From assembly GCF_900187015.1 (NCBI RefSeq), contig NZ_LT906479.1, positions 1-64,000 of the forward strand: a stretch of DNA of 64,000 nucleotides. The letters run 5' to 3'. The translations under genes were made by a program, and so were the position numbers. This stretch comes from Serratia ficaria. GTDB lineage: Bacteria; Pseudomonadota; Gammaproteobacteria; Enterobacterales; Enterobacteriaceae. The notes under the pieces were generated by a model. The model made no database searches and was not told the DNA's origin. It was given only the letters and a program-made list of their open reading frames with translations. This document shows, piece after piece, positions 39,243-48,353 of this stretch; within the stretch, counting starts at the first letter, position 1; every line of letters starts with the position of its first letter.

Positions 39243-41312
39243 ATGACTCAACAGACTTTCCTGGTGGAAATCGGCACGGAAGAGCTGCCGCCGAAGGCTC
39301 TTCGTTCACTGGCGGAATCCTTTGCCGCCAATTTTACCGCCGAGCTGGATAACGCCAACCTCGAACACGGCGAAGTGAGCTGGTTCGCCGCTCCGCGCCG
39401 TCTGGCGCTGAAAGTGGCCAACCTGAGCGCGGCGCAGGCCGATCGCGAAGTTGAAAAACGCGGCCCGGCGATCGCCCAGGCGTTCGACGCCGAAGGCAAA
39501 CCGAGCAAAGCGGCCGAAGGTTGGGCGCGCGGCTGCGGCATTACCGTCGATCAGGCCGAGCGCCTGGTGACCGACAAGGGCGAGTGGCTGTTATACCGCG
39601 CCCACGTCAAGGGCCAGTCTGCGCAGCAACTGCTGGCCGGCATGGTCAGCACTGCGCTGAGCAAGCTGCCGATCCCCAAACTGATGCGCTGGGGCGATTC
39701 CGAGGTGCAGTTCGTGCGCCCGGTGCACACCGTGACCCTGCTGCTGGGTTCGGAACTGATCCCGGGCACCGTGCTGGGCATCGAGTCCGCCCGCACCGTA
39801 CGCGGCCACCGCTTTATGGGCGAAGCCGAGTTCACCCTCGACAACGCCGACCAATACCCGCAGATCCTGCTGGAGCGCGGTAAAGTGGTCGCCGATTACG
39901 AAGCCCGCAAGGCGCTGATCAAGCGCGACGCCGAGCTGGCGGCGCAGCAGATTGGCGGCAAGGCCGATCTGAGCGAAAGCCTGCTGGAAGAAGTGGCCTC
40001 GCTGGTGGAATGGCCGGTGGTGCTGACCGCGAAGTTCGAAGAGAAATTCCTGGCGGTGCCGGCGGAAGCGCTGGTGTACACCATGAAGGGCGACCAGAAG
40101 TATTTCCCGGTGTACGACGCCGCGGGCAAACTGCTGCCGAACTTTATCTTCGTCGCCAACATCGAATCGAAAGATCCGCAGCAAATCATTTCCGGTAACG
40201 AGAAGGTGGTGCGTCCGCGCCTGGCCGACGCCGAGTTCTTCTTCAACACCGACCGCAAAAAACGCCTGGAAGACAACCTGCCGCGTCTGGAAACCGTGCT
40301 GTTCCAACAGCAGCTGGGCACCCTGCGCGACAAGACCGACCGCATTCAGGCGCTGGCGGGCTGGGTTGCCGGCCAGATCGGCGCCGACGTCAACCACGCT
40401 ACCCGCGCGGGCCTGCTGTCGAAGTGCGACCTGATGACCAACATGGTGTTCGAGTTCACCGACACCCAGGGCGTGATGGGCATGCACTACGCGCGTCACG
40501 ACGGCGAAGCGGAAGACGTGGCCGTCGCGCTGAACGAGCAATATCAGCCGCGCTTCGCCGGCGATGCGCTGCCGCAGTCGCTGGTGGCCTGCTCGCTGGC
40601 GATCGCCGACAAGATGGACACCCTGGCCGGCATCTTCGGCATCGGGCAGCATCCGAAAGGCGACAAGGACCCGTTCGCGCTGCGTCGCGCCGCGCTCGGC
40701 GTGCTGCGCATCATCGTCGAGAAAAACCTGCCGCTGGATCTGCAGACCCTGACCGAAGAGGCCGTGCGCCTGTACGGCAGCAAGCTGACCAACGCCAAGG
40801 TGGTCGACGAGGTGGTGGAATTCATGCTGGGCCGCTTCCGCGCCTGGTACCAGGAAGAAGGCCATGCGGTCGACACCATCCAGGCGGTGCTGGCGCGCCG
40901 TCCGACCAAACCGGCCGACTTCGACGCGCGCGTCAAAGCCGTCAGCCACTTCCGCACCTTGGACGAAGCGGCGGCGCTGGCCGCTGCCAACAAGCGCGTT
41001 TCCAATATTCTGGCCAAGTCGACCGATACGCTGAACGACCGCGTACACGCCTCGGTGCTGAAGGAAGCGGCCGAAATCCAGCTGGCGACGCATCTGGTGG
41101 TGCTGCGCGATAAGCTGGAGCCGTATTTCGCCGCGGGCAACTATCAGGATGCGCTGGTGGAGCTGGCTGCGCTGCGCGAGCCGGTGGATGCGTTCTTCGA
41201 CAACGTCATGGTGATGGCCGAAGACGACGCGGTGCGCGTCAACCGCCTGACGCTGCTGAGCAAGCTGCGCGAGCTGTTCCTGCAGGTGGCGGATATCTCC
41301 GTGCTGCAGTAA
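39243..41312 (+). CDS. glyS: Glycyl-tRNA synthetase beta subunit
   Basis: The 689-residue beta subunit binds tRNA-Gly and contains a B3/B4-like and an HD-type domain, with an anticodon-binding C-terminus. It begins [20 protein letters not shown], the family signature, and contains [12 protein letters not shown]. It follows glyQ by 9 bases and is closed by a strong terminator. Confidence 0.97.
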   Translation: MTQQTFLVEIGTEELPPKALRSLAESFAANFTAELDNANLEHGEVSWFAAPRRLALKVANLSAAQADREVEKRGPAIAQAFDAEGKPSKAAEGWARGCGITVDQAERLVTDKGEWLLYRAHVKGQSAQQLLAGMVSTALSKLPIPKLMRWGDSEVQFVRPVHTVTLLLGSELIPGTVLGIESARTVRGHRFMGEAEFTLDNADQYPQILLERGKVVADYEARKALIKRDAELAAQQIGGKADLSESLLEEVASLVEWPVVLTAKFEEKFLAVPAEALVYTMKGDQKYFPVYDAAGKLLPNFIFVANIESKDPQQIISGNEKVVRPRLADAEFFFNTDRKKRLEDNLPRLETVLFQQQLGTLRDKTDRIQALAGWVAGQIGADVNHATRAGLLSKCDLMTNMVFEFTDTQGVMGMHYARHDGEAEDVAVALNEQYQPRFAGDALPQSLVACSLAIADKMDTLAGIFGIGQHPKGDKDPFALRRAALGVLRIIVEKNLPLDLQTLTEEAVRLYGSKLTNAKVVDEVVEFMLGRFRAWYQEEGHAVDTIQAVLARRPTKPADFDARVKAVSHFRTLDEAAALAAANKRVSNILAKSTDTLNDRVHASVLKEAAEIQLATHLVVLRDKLEPYFAAGNYQDALVELAALREPVDAFFDNVMVMAEDDAVRVNRLTLLSKLRELFLQVADISVLQ

Positions 41313-41327
41313 TCGCGGTTCACCCTG

Positions 41328-41354
41328 AAAAGGCGCCTTTGGGCGCCTTTTTTA
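41328..41354 (+). terminator. Terminator of glyQS
   Basis: AAAGGCGCC-TTTG-GGCGCCTTT followed by more T; a textbook hairpin 16 bases after the glyS stop. It overlaps the 3' end of the convergent fic gene. Confidence 0.9.
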
Positions 41355-42356
41355 TGGCTGGCGTAACTGTTTGATACCGGCTGCGGTCAAGCGATAGGGT
41401 TGTAAACGGCTCTTGGGCTTATCCGGTAGCGTCATTTCAATCCAACCGGCATTCAAGGCCGGTTGGAGATAGCGTTCGCGGAAAGATTTTCGATCCTGCA
41501 ACTGTAGAACATTCTGGAGTGCTTCTCGCGACATCTCACCTTGCAGCGCCGCCAGTAAGTCATCGACTTGGGGGGTGACTTGGGGGGTGACTTGGGGGCC
41601 AGTGCTCTGCTTAAGCGCCTGCAGAATCATTTCCATCATAAATTCTACAAAGGGGGCGCAGTCGGTTTTTAGCGTGCTGAAGTTTAGTGCCTGGTAGTAG
41701 CCGGGTTGGTTGTCGTGCACCAGGCTTTCAACCGGCACGTTGGCGAACAGCGGGTTCCAGCGGGACAGGATCAGCGTTTGCCACAAGCGGCCCATACGGC
41801 CGTTTCCATCGGTAAACGGATGAATAAATTCGAATTCATAATGAAATACGCAGCTGGCGATGAGCGCAGGAAGATCGGTTGTCTGTAGCCAGGTTAGCAA
41901 TTGACGGACTAGCAGCGGCACTCGTTCTGCCGGGGGAGCCATATGAATGACGGTGGTGCCGTTCATGACGCCGAGGCCACCCTGGCGGTAGTGACCGGCG
42001 TCCGCCAGCAGGCTACTCATCAGCATGCGGTGCGCGCCGAGTAAATCGTTTTCTCTGTCCGGATGCCAATTACTCAGGTTCGTATAGCAGTGGATGGCAT
42101 TCATGGCTTCCTGAACCTCGCGCGGCGGTGCAATGATGCGCTTACCGGCAATAATCGCGGTGATTTGCTCTTCGCTCAGCGTATTGCCCTCGATAGCCAG
42201 CGAGCCCTGAATGGTGCGAATGCGGTTTATGCGCCTTAGCCGCAACGTGTGCTCTTGTTCCGCTTGCATCGTCAAACGGGCCAACGCGGCCCCTACGTCT
42301 GTCGCCAGATGCAGAATGGAGGGGGTGATGGTCAACGGCGGTTGATAAGAGGACAT
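41352..42356 (-). CDS. Fic-domain protein with N-terminal inhibitory motif and C-terminal winged helix
   Basis: This 334-residue protein (start at 42356, MSSYQPPLTI) has the Fic active site HPFTDGNGRMGR (His activates the target hydroxyl, Gly-Asn-Gly binds ATP phosphates). It also has the inhibitory-helix motif [S/T]xxxE[G/N] as SLAIEGN upstream, making it a class II, self-inhibited AMP transferase. After a TPQV-repeat linker the C-terminus looks like a winged helix (REALQNVLQLQDRKSFRERYL). Such proteins may modify themselves or partners and bind their own promoter; the target is unknown. ATGs at 42398 and 42446 would lengthen it. Confidence 0.88.
   Translation of the reverse strand: MSSYQPPLTITPSILHLATDVGAALARLTMQAEQEHTLRLRRINRIRTIQGSLAIEGNTLSEEQITAIIAGKRIIAPPREVQEAMNAIHCYTNLSNWHPDRENDLLGAHRMLMSSLLADAGHYRQGGLGVMNGTTVIHMAPPAERVPLLVRQLLTWLQTTDLPALIASCVFHYEFEFIHPFTDGNGRMGRLWQTLILSRWNPLFANVPVESLVHDNQPGYYQALNFSTLKTDCAPFVEFMMEMILQALKQSTGPQVTPQVTPQVDDLLAALQGEMSREALQNVLQLQDRKSFRERYLQPALNAGWIEMTLPDKPKSRLQPYRLTAAGIKQLRQP
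41565..41600. repeat. 12-bp tandem repeat in fic
   Basis: Three copies of GACTTGGGGGGT (the last ending GGGCC) encode a repeated Pro-Gln-Val-Thr linker between the Fic core and the C-terminal domain. Copy number may change by slippage without shifting the frame. Confidence 0.85.
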
Positions 42357-42389
42357 GAGCAAGTTGGCCCGACGATAAACGTTGGAAAA

Positions 42390-42413
42390 GTGTACCATGC
42401 GTACGTGGTACAC
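42390..42413. promoter_or_regulatory. Palindromic operator candidate at the fic promoter
   Basis: GTGTACCA (42390-42397) and TGGTACAC (42406-42413) form a perfect 8-bp inverted repeat with an 8-base spacer, and GCGTAC/GTACGC partly repeats the pattern to the right. It lies 34 bases before the chosen fic start. Confidence 0.5.
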
Positions 42414-42564
42414 GCAGTACGCCGTTTTTAACCAGACAATGTTCACCGCAAACGGAATCGCGTATCGGATCGCCGTCAGTTGATCTATTCTTATAGGCGC
42501 ACGGAGTGCAGAAAAAGGGACGGAGTCCGATGAAAAAGCAGGTTTATAACAGGAGTTATGTCAC

Positions 42565-43284
42565 ATGGCGGTAGGGATCCAGAGCAGAGGCTTCGCGCGT
42601 TGGTTGGCACCGGTATTGGCATTGTTGGTGGTCATGCAGCTGACCGCCTGCGGCGATAAAGAGCCGGAACAACGCAAGGCATTCATTGATTACTTACAGA
42701 ACACGGTAATGCGCAGCGGGGCGAGCATACCCACGCTGAGCGAAGATCAGAAACAGAAATTCGGCAACTATGCCGGGGATTACGCCATTCTGGTCGGCTT
42801 TTCCCAGCAGTTGTCCAAGTCGGTCGATGCCAGCCTGACGCCGGCGCTGGATCAGATTAACCAGATCCGCACCGCGCAGGACTACATGAGCAAGCGCGAC
42901 GCGCTGCAGCAATCGGTAGGGGCGTTGAACCTGCTCGGCCAGCAGATCCAGTCGGCCAAATCGCAGGCGGATACCGCCCGGGCGGCGTTGAAGCAGCCGG
43001 ATGACCTGAAAGCGGTCTATAACCAGGCCTATGACAAAATCGTCACCGGCCCGGCGAATGCGCTGATGCCGGCCATCCCGACCACCGCCGGCTTCGTGCA
43101 GGATCTGGCGCAGGTGGGCGATTTCCTGCAGACCCAGGGCAATCAGGTGAGCTTCAACAACAATGGCGTCCAGTTCCGCACCGCCCAACAGGCGACGCAG
43201 TACAACACCATGATGTCGAACCTGGTGGCCAAGCAGCAGAATCTGCTGAATGCGCAACGGACCATCCAGAGCGTGATGCAGTAA
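42565..43284 (+). CDS. yiaF: DUF3053 lipoprotein YiaF
   Basis: The 239-residue lipoprotein has a signal with lipobox LTAC (MQLTACGDK). The mature part matches E. coli YiaF: QRKAFIDYLQNTVMRSG and QVSFNNNGVQF. It is mostly helical and its function is unknown. It stands alone with its own terminator between fic and mtlA. Confidence 0.9.
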   Translation: MAVGIQSRGFARWLAPVLALLVVMQLTACGDKEPEQRKAFIDYLQNTVMRSGASIPTLSEDQKQKFGNYAGDYAILVGFSQQLSKSVDASLTPALDQINQIRTAQDYMSKRDALQQSVGALNLLGQQIQSAKSQADTARAALKQPDDLKAVYNQAYDKIVTGPANALMPAIPTTAGFVQDLAQVGDFLQTQGNQVSFNNNGVQFRTAQQATQYNTMMSNLVAKQQNLLNAQRTIQSVMQ

Positions 43285-43303
43285 GCCTTGCTCACGACGC
43301 ATT

Positions 43304-43330
43304 AAAGGCCGGCTTGCCGGCCTTTATTAT
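43304..43330 (+). terminator. Terminator of yiaF
   Basis: AAAGGCCGGC-TT-GCCGGCCTTT, a perfect 10-bp stem (effective loop larger), followed by an A/T tail 20 bases after the stop. Confidence 0.85.
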
Positions 43331-43517
43331 TTCCCCTCAGCGTTTCCAATAGCTTGCTCGCTTCTTGCGCTGCGCTTCTGTACTACACTTCGAGTAATCA
43401 TTCCGTTTTATCATGTAGTTTTCTTTCATTCATCGCATCGCTATTTCCCGGCGGGATGAATGCTCACAGGGAAGATCGCCGCAGGGCCAGGATTCGGCCC
43501 GCGCAGGCAAAATAAAT

Positions 43518-43533
43518 TGTGATGTTTATCACA
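43518..43533. promoter_or_regulatory. CRP site 1 of mtl
   Basis: TGTGA-TGTTTA-TCACA matches the CRP consensus core at all ten positions. Confidence 0.85.
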
Positions 43534-43634
43534 AAATAAAAACAAACCCGAAATTTAAAAATGAGATATTAGTCACATTATTGTGCGATTTAGGCGCGCT
43601 TTATGGTCGTTGTGGCTTTTTTACACGGCATTAA

Positions 43635-43650
43635 TGTGATCTTAATCACT
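43635..43650. promoter_or_regulatory. CRP site 2 of mtl
   Basis: TGTGA-TCTTAA-TCACT matches nine of ten core positions. Confidence 0.75.
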
Positions 43651-43678
43651 ATAAGTGGCGGTGTTGTGGGGTGTTATA

Positions 43679-43694
43679 CGTGATGTTTGTCACA
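43679..43694. promoter_or_regulatory. CRP site 3 of mtl
   Basis: CGTGA-TGTTTG-TCACA matches nine of ten core positions; it is the site nearest mtlA. Confidence 0.75.
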
Positions 43695-43827
43695 AAAATT
43701 TCGCGAAGTTCGCGTGGTCAATACGGCGTGATAGAGTCCACTGCGCATACAGCGATAAACACGGCTGGATCGTCACAACAATAATCACGCGCTCTATTGT
43801 CAGCGCGTAACAATAGGGGTGTGTTTT

Positions 43828-45744
43828 ATGTTTTCACCAGACATCAAGGTTAAAGTGCAAAACTTTGGCCGCTTCCTGAGCAACATGGTGATGCCCAACA
43901 TTGGCGCCTTTATCGCCTGGGGTATCATAACCGCGTTATTCATTCCTACCGGCTGGCTGCCGAATGAAACCCTGGCCAAGCTGGTCGGCCCGATGATCAC
44001 CTACCTGCTGCCGTTGCTGATCGGTTATACCGGCGGGCGGCTGGTGGGCGGCGATCGCGGCGGCGTGGTCGGCGCCATCACCACCATGGGCGTGATCGTC
44101 GGCGCCGATATGCCGATGTTCCTCGGCGCGATGATCGCCGGCCCGTTGGGCGGCTGGGCCATCAAGCATTTCGACCGCTGGGTGGACGGCAAGATCAAAA
44201 GCGGCTTTGAGATGCTGGTGAACAACTTCTCCGCCGGCATCATCGGCATGCTGCTGGCGATCCTGGCCTTCCTGGGCATTGGCCCGCTGGTGGAGGTGCT
44301 GTCCAAACTGCTGGCGGCCGGCGTGCACGTCATGGTGGTGAACAACCTGCTGCCGCTGGCGTCGATCTTCGTCGAACCGGCGAAAATCCTGTTCCTGAAC
44401 AACGCCATCAACCACGGCATCTTCTCGCCGCTGGGCATTCAGCAGGCCACAGAGGCCGGCAAGTCGGTATTCTTCCTGATTGAAGCCAACCCGGGTCCGG
44501 GCATGGGCGTGCTGATGGCCTACATGTTCTTTGGCCGCGGCAGCGCCAAGCAGTCTGCGGGCGGTGCGGCGATCATCCACTTCCTTGGCGGCATCCACGA
44601 AATTTATTTCCCGTACGTGCTGATGAACCCGCGCCTGCTGCTGGCGGTGATCCTGGGCGGCATGACCGGCGTCTTCACCCTGACGCTGCTGAACGGCGGC
44701 CTGGTGTCTCCGGCTTCCCCCGGCTCTATCCTGGCGATTCTGGCGATGACGCCGAAAGGCGCCTACTTCGCCAACATCGCGGCGGTGGTTGCGGCCTTTG
44801 CCGTGTCCTTCGTGGTCGCCGCATTCCTGCTGAAAACCTCGAAGGTGAAAGAGGACGACGATCTGGAAGAGGCCACCCGCCGCATGCAGGAAATGAAGTC
44901 CCAGTCCAAGGGCGGCGCAGCCGCTCAGGCGGCGGTCGACGGTGACCTGACCACCGTGCGTAAAATCATCGTCGCCTGCGATGCGGGCATGGGCTCCAGC
45001 GCCATGGGCGCCGGCGTGCTGCGCAAGAAAGTGAACGATGCCGGGCTGAACAACATTTCGGTGACCAACAGCGCCATCAACAACCTGCCGGACGATGTGG
45101 ACCTGGTGATCACCCACCGCGATCTGACCGAGCGGGCGATGCGCCATGCGCCGCAGGCGCAGCATATTTCGCTGACCAACTTCCTCGACAGCAAGCTGTA
45201 CAGCGATCTGGTCGAGCGCCTGGTCGCGGCCAACAAAACCACCGACCACCAGCAGAAGGTGATCGGCGCGCTGGACGACAGCTTCGAAGCCAGCGAGCAG
45301 AACCTGTTCAAACTGAGCGAAAGCAACGTGTTCCTCAACCTGCAGGCCAGCGATAAAGAGCAGGCGATCCGCTTCGCCGGCGAGCAGCTGGTGAAGGGCG
45401 GCTACGTCGAGCCGGAATACGTCGCGGCGATGCTGGAGCGCGAAAAACTCACCTCCACCTACCTGGGCGAATCGATCGCCGTGCCGCACGGCACCATCGA
45501 GGCCAAGGATCGGGTGCTGCGCACCGGCGTGGTGTTCTGCCAGTATCCGCAGGGCGTGCGCTTCGGCGAAGAAGAAGACGAAGTGGCCCGCCTGGTGATC
45601 GGCATCGCCGCCCGCAACAACGAGCATATCCAGGTGATCACCAGCCTGACCAATGCGCTGGACGATGAGGACGTCATCGAACGCCTGGCGCACACCACCA
45701 GCGTGCAGGAAGTGCTGGAGCTGCTCGGCGGCAAGAAAGCCTGA
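43828..45744 (+). CDS. mtlA: Mannitol-specific PTS enzyme IICBA
   Basis: MtlA imports mannitol and phosphorylates it to mannitol 1-phosphate. The start at 43828 (AGGGG 8 bases upstream) gives 638 residues; a GTG at 43819 would overlap the ribosome site. The membrane IIC domain (about 1-340) has GGIHEIYFPYVLMNP; the IIB domain carries the phosphocysteine in VACDAGMGSSAMGAG; the C-terminal IIA domain carries the phosphohistidine in SIAVPHGT. It heads the mtlADR operon under CRP control. Confidence 0.97.
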   Translation: MFSPDIKVKVQNFGRFLSNMVMPNIGAFIAWGIITALFIPTGWLPNETLAKLVGPMITYLLPLLIGYTGGRLVGGDRGGVVGAITTMGVIVGADMPMFLGAMIAGPLGGWAIKHFDRWVDGKIKSGFEMLVNNFSAGIIGMLLAILAFLGIGPLVEVLSKLLAAGVHVMVVNNLLPLASIFVEPAKILFLNNAINHGIFSPLGIQQATEAGKSVFFLIEANPGPGMGVLMAYMFFGRGSAKQSAGGAAIIHFLGGIHEIYFPYVLMNPRLLLAVILGGMTGVFTLTLLNGGLVSPASPGSILAILAMTPKGAYFANIAAVVAAFAVSFVVAAFLLKTSKVKEDDDLEEATRRMQEMKSQSKGGAAAQAAVDGDLTTVRKIIVACDAGMGSSAMGAGVLRKKVNDAGLNNISVTNSAINNLPDDVDLVITHRDLTERAMRHAPQAQHISLTNFLDSKLYSDLVERLVAANKTTDHQQKVIGALDDSFEASEQNLFKLSESNVFLNLQASDKEQAIRFAGEQLVKGGYVEPEYVAAMLEREKLTSTYLGESIAVPHGTIEAKDRVLRTGVVFCQYPQGVRFGEEEDEVARLVIGIAARNNEHIQVITSLTNALDDEDVIERLAHTTSVQEVLELLGGKKA

Positions 45745-45761
45745 CAACAGAATCATTTTTG

Positions 45762-45781
45762 GGGTGCAGCTTGCTGCACCC
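45762..45781 (+). promoter_or_regulatory. mtlA-mtlD intergenic hairpin
   Basis: GGGTGCAGC-TT-GCTGCACCC is a perfect 9-bp inverted repeat without a T run. It probably stabilises or differentially protects the mtlA mRNA rather than terminating it. Confidence 0.5.
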
Positions 45782-45804
45782 TTCGACATTAGGAAGGTAA
45801 GGTT

Positions 45805-46956
45805 ATGAAAGCATTACATTTCGGCGCCGGGAACATCGGCCGCGGTTTTATTGGCAAGCTGTTGGCGGATGCGCATGCCGAACTGACTTTCGCCGACGTC
45901 AACCAGGCGGTGCTGGATCAACTGAACAGCCGCAAAAGCTATCAGGTGCGCGTGGTGGGCGAGCAGGAGCAGGTCGAGAGCGTCAATAACGTCAGCGCGG
46001 TCAACAGCGGCAGTGAGGAAGCGGTGGATCTGATCGCCGCAGCCGATATCGTCACCACCGCCGTCGGCCCGCAGATCCTCGGCAAAATTGCCGGCGCTAT
46101 CGCCAGGGGGCTGATCAAACGCCACCGGCAGGGCAACGAGCAGCCGTTGAACATCATCGCCTGCGAGAACATGGTGCGCGGCACCAGCCAGCTGAAGCAG
46201 CACGTATTCGACGCGCTGCCGCAGGACGAGCGGGCGTGGGTCGAGCAGCACGTCGGCTTCGTCGACTCCGCGGTGGACCGCATCGTGCCGCCGGCGGAAG
46301 CGGGCAGCAGCGATCCGCTGGAAGTGACGGTGGAAACCTTCAGCGAGTGGATCGTCGACCAGACCCAGTTCAAGGGCCAACCGCCGGCCATCGCCGGCAT
46401 GGAGCTGACCGACAACCTGATGGCGTTCGTCGAGCGCAAGCTGTTTACCCTCAACACCGGCCACGCCATCACCGCCTACCTCGGCCAGCGGGCCGGGCTG
46501 CAGACCATCCGCGATGCGATCCTCGATCCGGCCATCCGCCGGGTGGTGAAGGGGGCGATGGAAGAGAGCGGCGCGGTGCTGATCAAACGCTACGGCTTCG
46601 ACGCCGACAAGCACGCCGCCTACATCAACAAAATCCTCGGCCGCTTTGAAAACCCTTATCTGCACGACGACGTCGAACGCGTGGGCCGCCAGCCGCTGCG
46701 CAAGCTGAGCGCCGGCGACCGCCTGATCAAACCGCTGCTGGGCACGCTGGAATATGGCCTGCCGCACGCCAATCTGATCCAGGGCATCGCGGCCGCCATG
46801 AGCTACCGCAGCGTGCAGGATCCGCAGGCGCAGGAGCTGGTGGAACTGCTGAACCAGCTGGGGCCGAAAGCCGCGCTGGCGCAAATTTCCGGCCTGCCGG
46901 CGGAAAGCGAGGTTGTAGAAGAGGCCGTTGCTGTGTATAACGCCATGCACAAGTAG
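45805..46956 (+). CDS. mtlD: Mannitol-1-phosphate 5-dehydrogenase
   Basis: MtlD oxidises mannitol 1-phosphate to fructose 6-phosphate with NAD. The 383-residue protein opens with the Rossmann loop [12 protein letters not shown] and has the polyol dehydrogenase motif [16 protein letters not shown] containing the catalytic Lys. AGGAAGGT precedes the ATG. It is the second gene of mtlADR. Confidence 0.97.
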   Translation: MKALHFGAGNIGRGFIGKLLADAHAELTFADVNQAVLDQLNSRKSYQVRVVGEQEQVESVNNVSAVNSGSEEAVDLIAAADIVTTAVGPQILGKIAGAIARGLIKRHRQGNEQPLNIIACENMVRGTSQLKQHVFDALPQDERAWVEQHVGFVDSAVDRIVPPAEAGSSDPLEVTVETFSEWIVDQTQFKGQPPAIAGMELTDNLMAFVERKLFTLNTGHAITAYLGQRAGLQTIRDAILDPAIRRVVKGAMEESGAVLIKRYGFDADKHAAYINKILGRFENPYLHDDVERVGRQPLRKLSAGDRLIKPLLGTLEYGLPHANLIQGIAAAMSYRSVQDPQAQELVELLNQLGPKAALAQISGLPAESEVVEEAVAVYNAMHK

Positions 46957-46963
46957 AATCGTG

Positions 46964-47602
46964 ATGATGAACACCCGAGCGCAGCTTGCTGCGCTCCTGC
47001 AACCCGAGTTCGGCATCGACGGCCCTCCCCACGCCATTCGAAAAGCGACGATGGAAGAAGCACAGGCATTTGAAAACCAGGTTCTGGAAAAGCTGAACGC
47101 AGGCAAGACGGTGCGCAGTTTCCTGATCGCGGCGGTAGAGCTGCTGGCGGAGGCGCTCAACGTGCTGGTGGTGCAGGTATTCCGCAAGGATGACTACGCG
47201 GTGAAATATGCCGTCGAGCCGCTGTTGTCCGGCGCCGGGCCGCTGGGCGAACTGTCGGTGCGCCTGAAGCTGATGTACGGGCTGGGGGTGATTTCACGTC
47301 ATGAGTATGAAGATGCCGAACTGTTGATGGCGCTGCGCGAAGAGCTGAACCACGACGGCACGGAATACCGCTTTGTCGACGACGAAATTCTCGGTCCGTT
47401 CGGCGAGCTGCACTGCGTGGCCGCATTGCCGCCGGTGCCGGCTTTCCTGCAGCCCGGCGAAGCGGATGAATCGCTGATCGCCATGCAGCGTCAGCGTTAC
47501 CAGCAGATGGTGCGTTCCACCATGGTGCTGTCGGTCACCGATTTGATCGCCGGCATCGGCGCCAAACAGCCTTCCCGGCTGTCCCCGCTCGGCCGCGGTT
47601 AG
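46964..47602 (+). CDS. mtlR: Mannitol operon repressor MtlR
   Basis: The product is about 212 residues, against 195 in E. coli. The body aligns well (NAGKTVRSFLIAAVELL, FRKDDYAVKYAVEPLL, ALREELNHDG, LGPFGELHCVAALPP), whereas the N- and C-termini diverge. MtlR represses mtl expression without an obvious DNA-binding domain. The start is ambiguous: ATGs at 46964 and 46967 and a GTG at 46961 compete, and no clear ribosome site is seen, so coupling to mtlD (7 bases) is likely. Confidence 0.9.
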   Translation: MMNTRAQLAALLQPEFGIDGPPHAIRKATMEEAQAFENQVLEKLNAGKTVRSFLIAAVELLAEALNVLVVQVFRKDDYAVKYAVEPLLSGAGPLGELSVRLKLMYGLGVISRHEYEDAELLMALREELNHDGTEYRFVDDEILGPFGELHCVAALPPVPAFLQPGEADESLIAMQRQRYQQMVRSTMVLSVTDLIAGIGAKQPSRLSPLGRG

Positions 47603-48207
47603 GCAAAGGCCGCGCGCCATTCGTCAAACAGCAGCCACAGCGCGGTTGCCGCCATCAATCCCGACATCACGCCGTTAAACAGCCGCAGTTTCCAGCCGAC
47701 CCGCAGCGCATCGCGCAGGCGGTCGCCCAATATCGCCCAGACCAGCACGCAGGGGATGTTCAACGCGGTGAACGCGGCGATGGTCATCAGCGTATGGCTC
47801 AGGCTGGCGCCTTCGCGCGGCGTAAACAGAATAGCCACGTTAATCGCCATCAGCCAGGCCTTGGGATTGACCGCCTGGAACAGCGCGCCATTGAGCAGCC
47901 GCATCGGCCGCGCCTGCTGTTTGGCGTCCGGCGAACCGGCGCGAAACAGCTTCCACGACAGCCACAACAGATAGGCGCAGCCGACCACCGCCAGCGGAAA
48001 ACGTATCGATCCCGCCCAGCTGAGCACCAGCGCCAGCAGGCTGGTGGTCAGCGCCAATTGCACCGCGCAGCCGAGGCTGATGCCGAACAACATCGGCAGG
48101 GTGCGGCGCAGGCCGAAGTTGACGCCGGACGAGGCCAGCAGCAGGTTGTTGGGGCCGGGGGTGATCGACATCACGGTGACGTAACTGACAAAGGCGGAGT
48201 CCAGCAT
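47599..48207 (-). CDS. LysE/RhtB-family amino acid exporter
   Basis: The start at 48207 gives 202 residues (MLDSAFVSYVTVMSITPGPNN), with AAGGAA upstream. The N-terminal TPGPNNLLLA motif and six-helix pattern mark the LysE/RhtB efflux family, which exports basic or hydrophobic amino acids and homoserine lactone-like compounds. It is divergent from a MocR regulator, with half-sites in the shared intergenic region. Its stop overlaps the mtlR stop by 4 bases on the opposite strand. Confidence 0.88.
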   Translation of the reverse strand: MLDSAFVSYVTVMSITPGPNNLLLASSGVNFGLRRTLPMLFGISLGCAVQLALTTSLLALVLSWAGSIRFPLAVVGCAYLLWLSWKLFRAGSPDAKQQARPMRLLNGALFQAVNPKAWLMAINVAILFTPREGASLSHTLMTIAAFTALNIPCVLVWAILGDRLRDALRVGWKLRLFNGVMSGLMAATALWLLFDEWRAAFA

Positions 48208-48299
48208 GACGGGTTCCTTGCAAGGGCTGAATAACAAGGCATCAGCATAATCTGCCGCGATGAATGGTGACAGAACCACAAATCAGCTATTGTCATGGT

Positions 48300-48353
48300 T
48301 ACAGTTTCCTGAAATTCAAACTGTACCCACTGCCTGGAGAGAAACTGTGACCC
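48300..48353. promoter_or_regulatory. Three-half-site MocR operator candidate
   Basis: TACAGTTT (48300-48307) and AAACTGTA (48318-48325) form a perfect inverted repeat; the latter extends to AAACTGTACCC and recurs as AAACTGTGACCC at 48342-48353. An inverted pair plus a direct repeat suits MocR/GabR/PdxR-type binding. It lies between the divergent exporter and regulator and reaches the regulator's GTG start. Confidence 0.65.

Larger units (their letters stand above)
43331..43827 (+). promoter_or_regulatory. mtlA upstream control region (about 500 bases)
   Basis: No gene is visible. Several CRP-type sites lie in the 43518-43694 stretch, and a ribosome site AGGGG precedes mtlA. In E. coli the mtl promoter also carries multiple CRP sites and an MtlR-responsive region, and the layout here fits that. 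Confidence 0.7.

Noticed and set aside
43570..43590. TCACA-TTAT-TGTGC as a fourth CRP site of mtl
   Set aside because: The half-sites point the wrong way and have a 4-base spacer, so it does not fit TGTGA-N6-TCACA.
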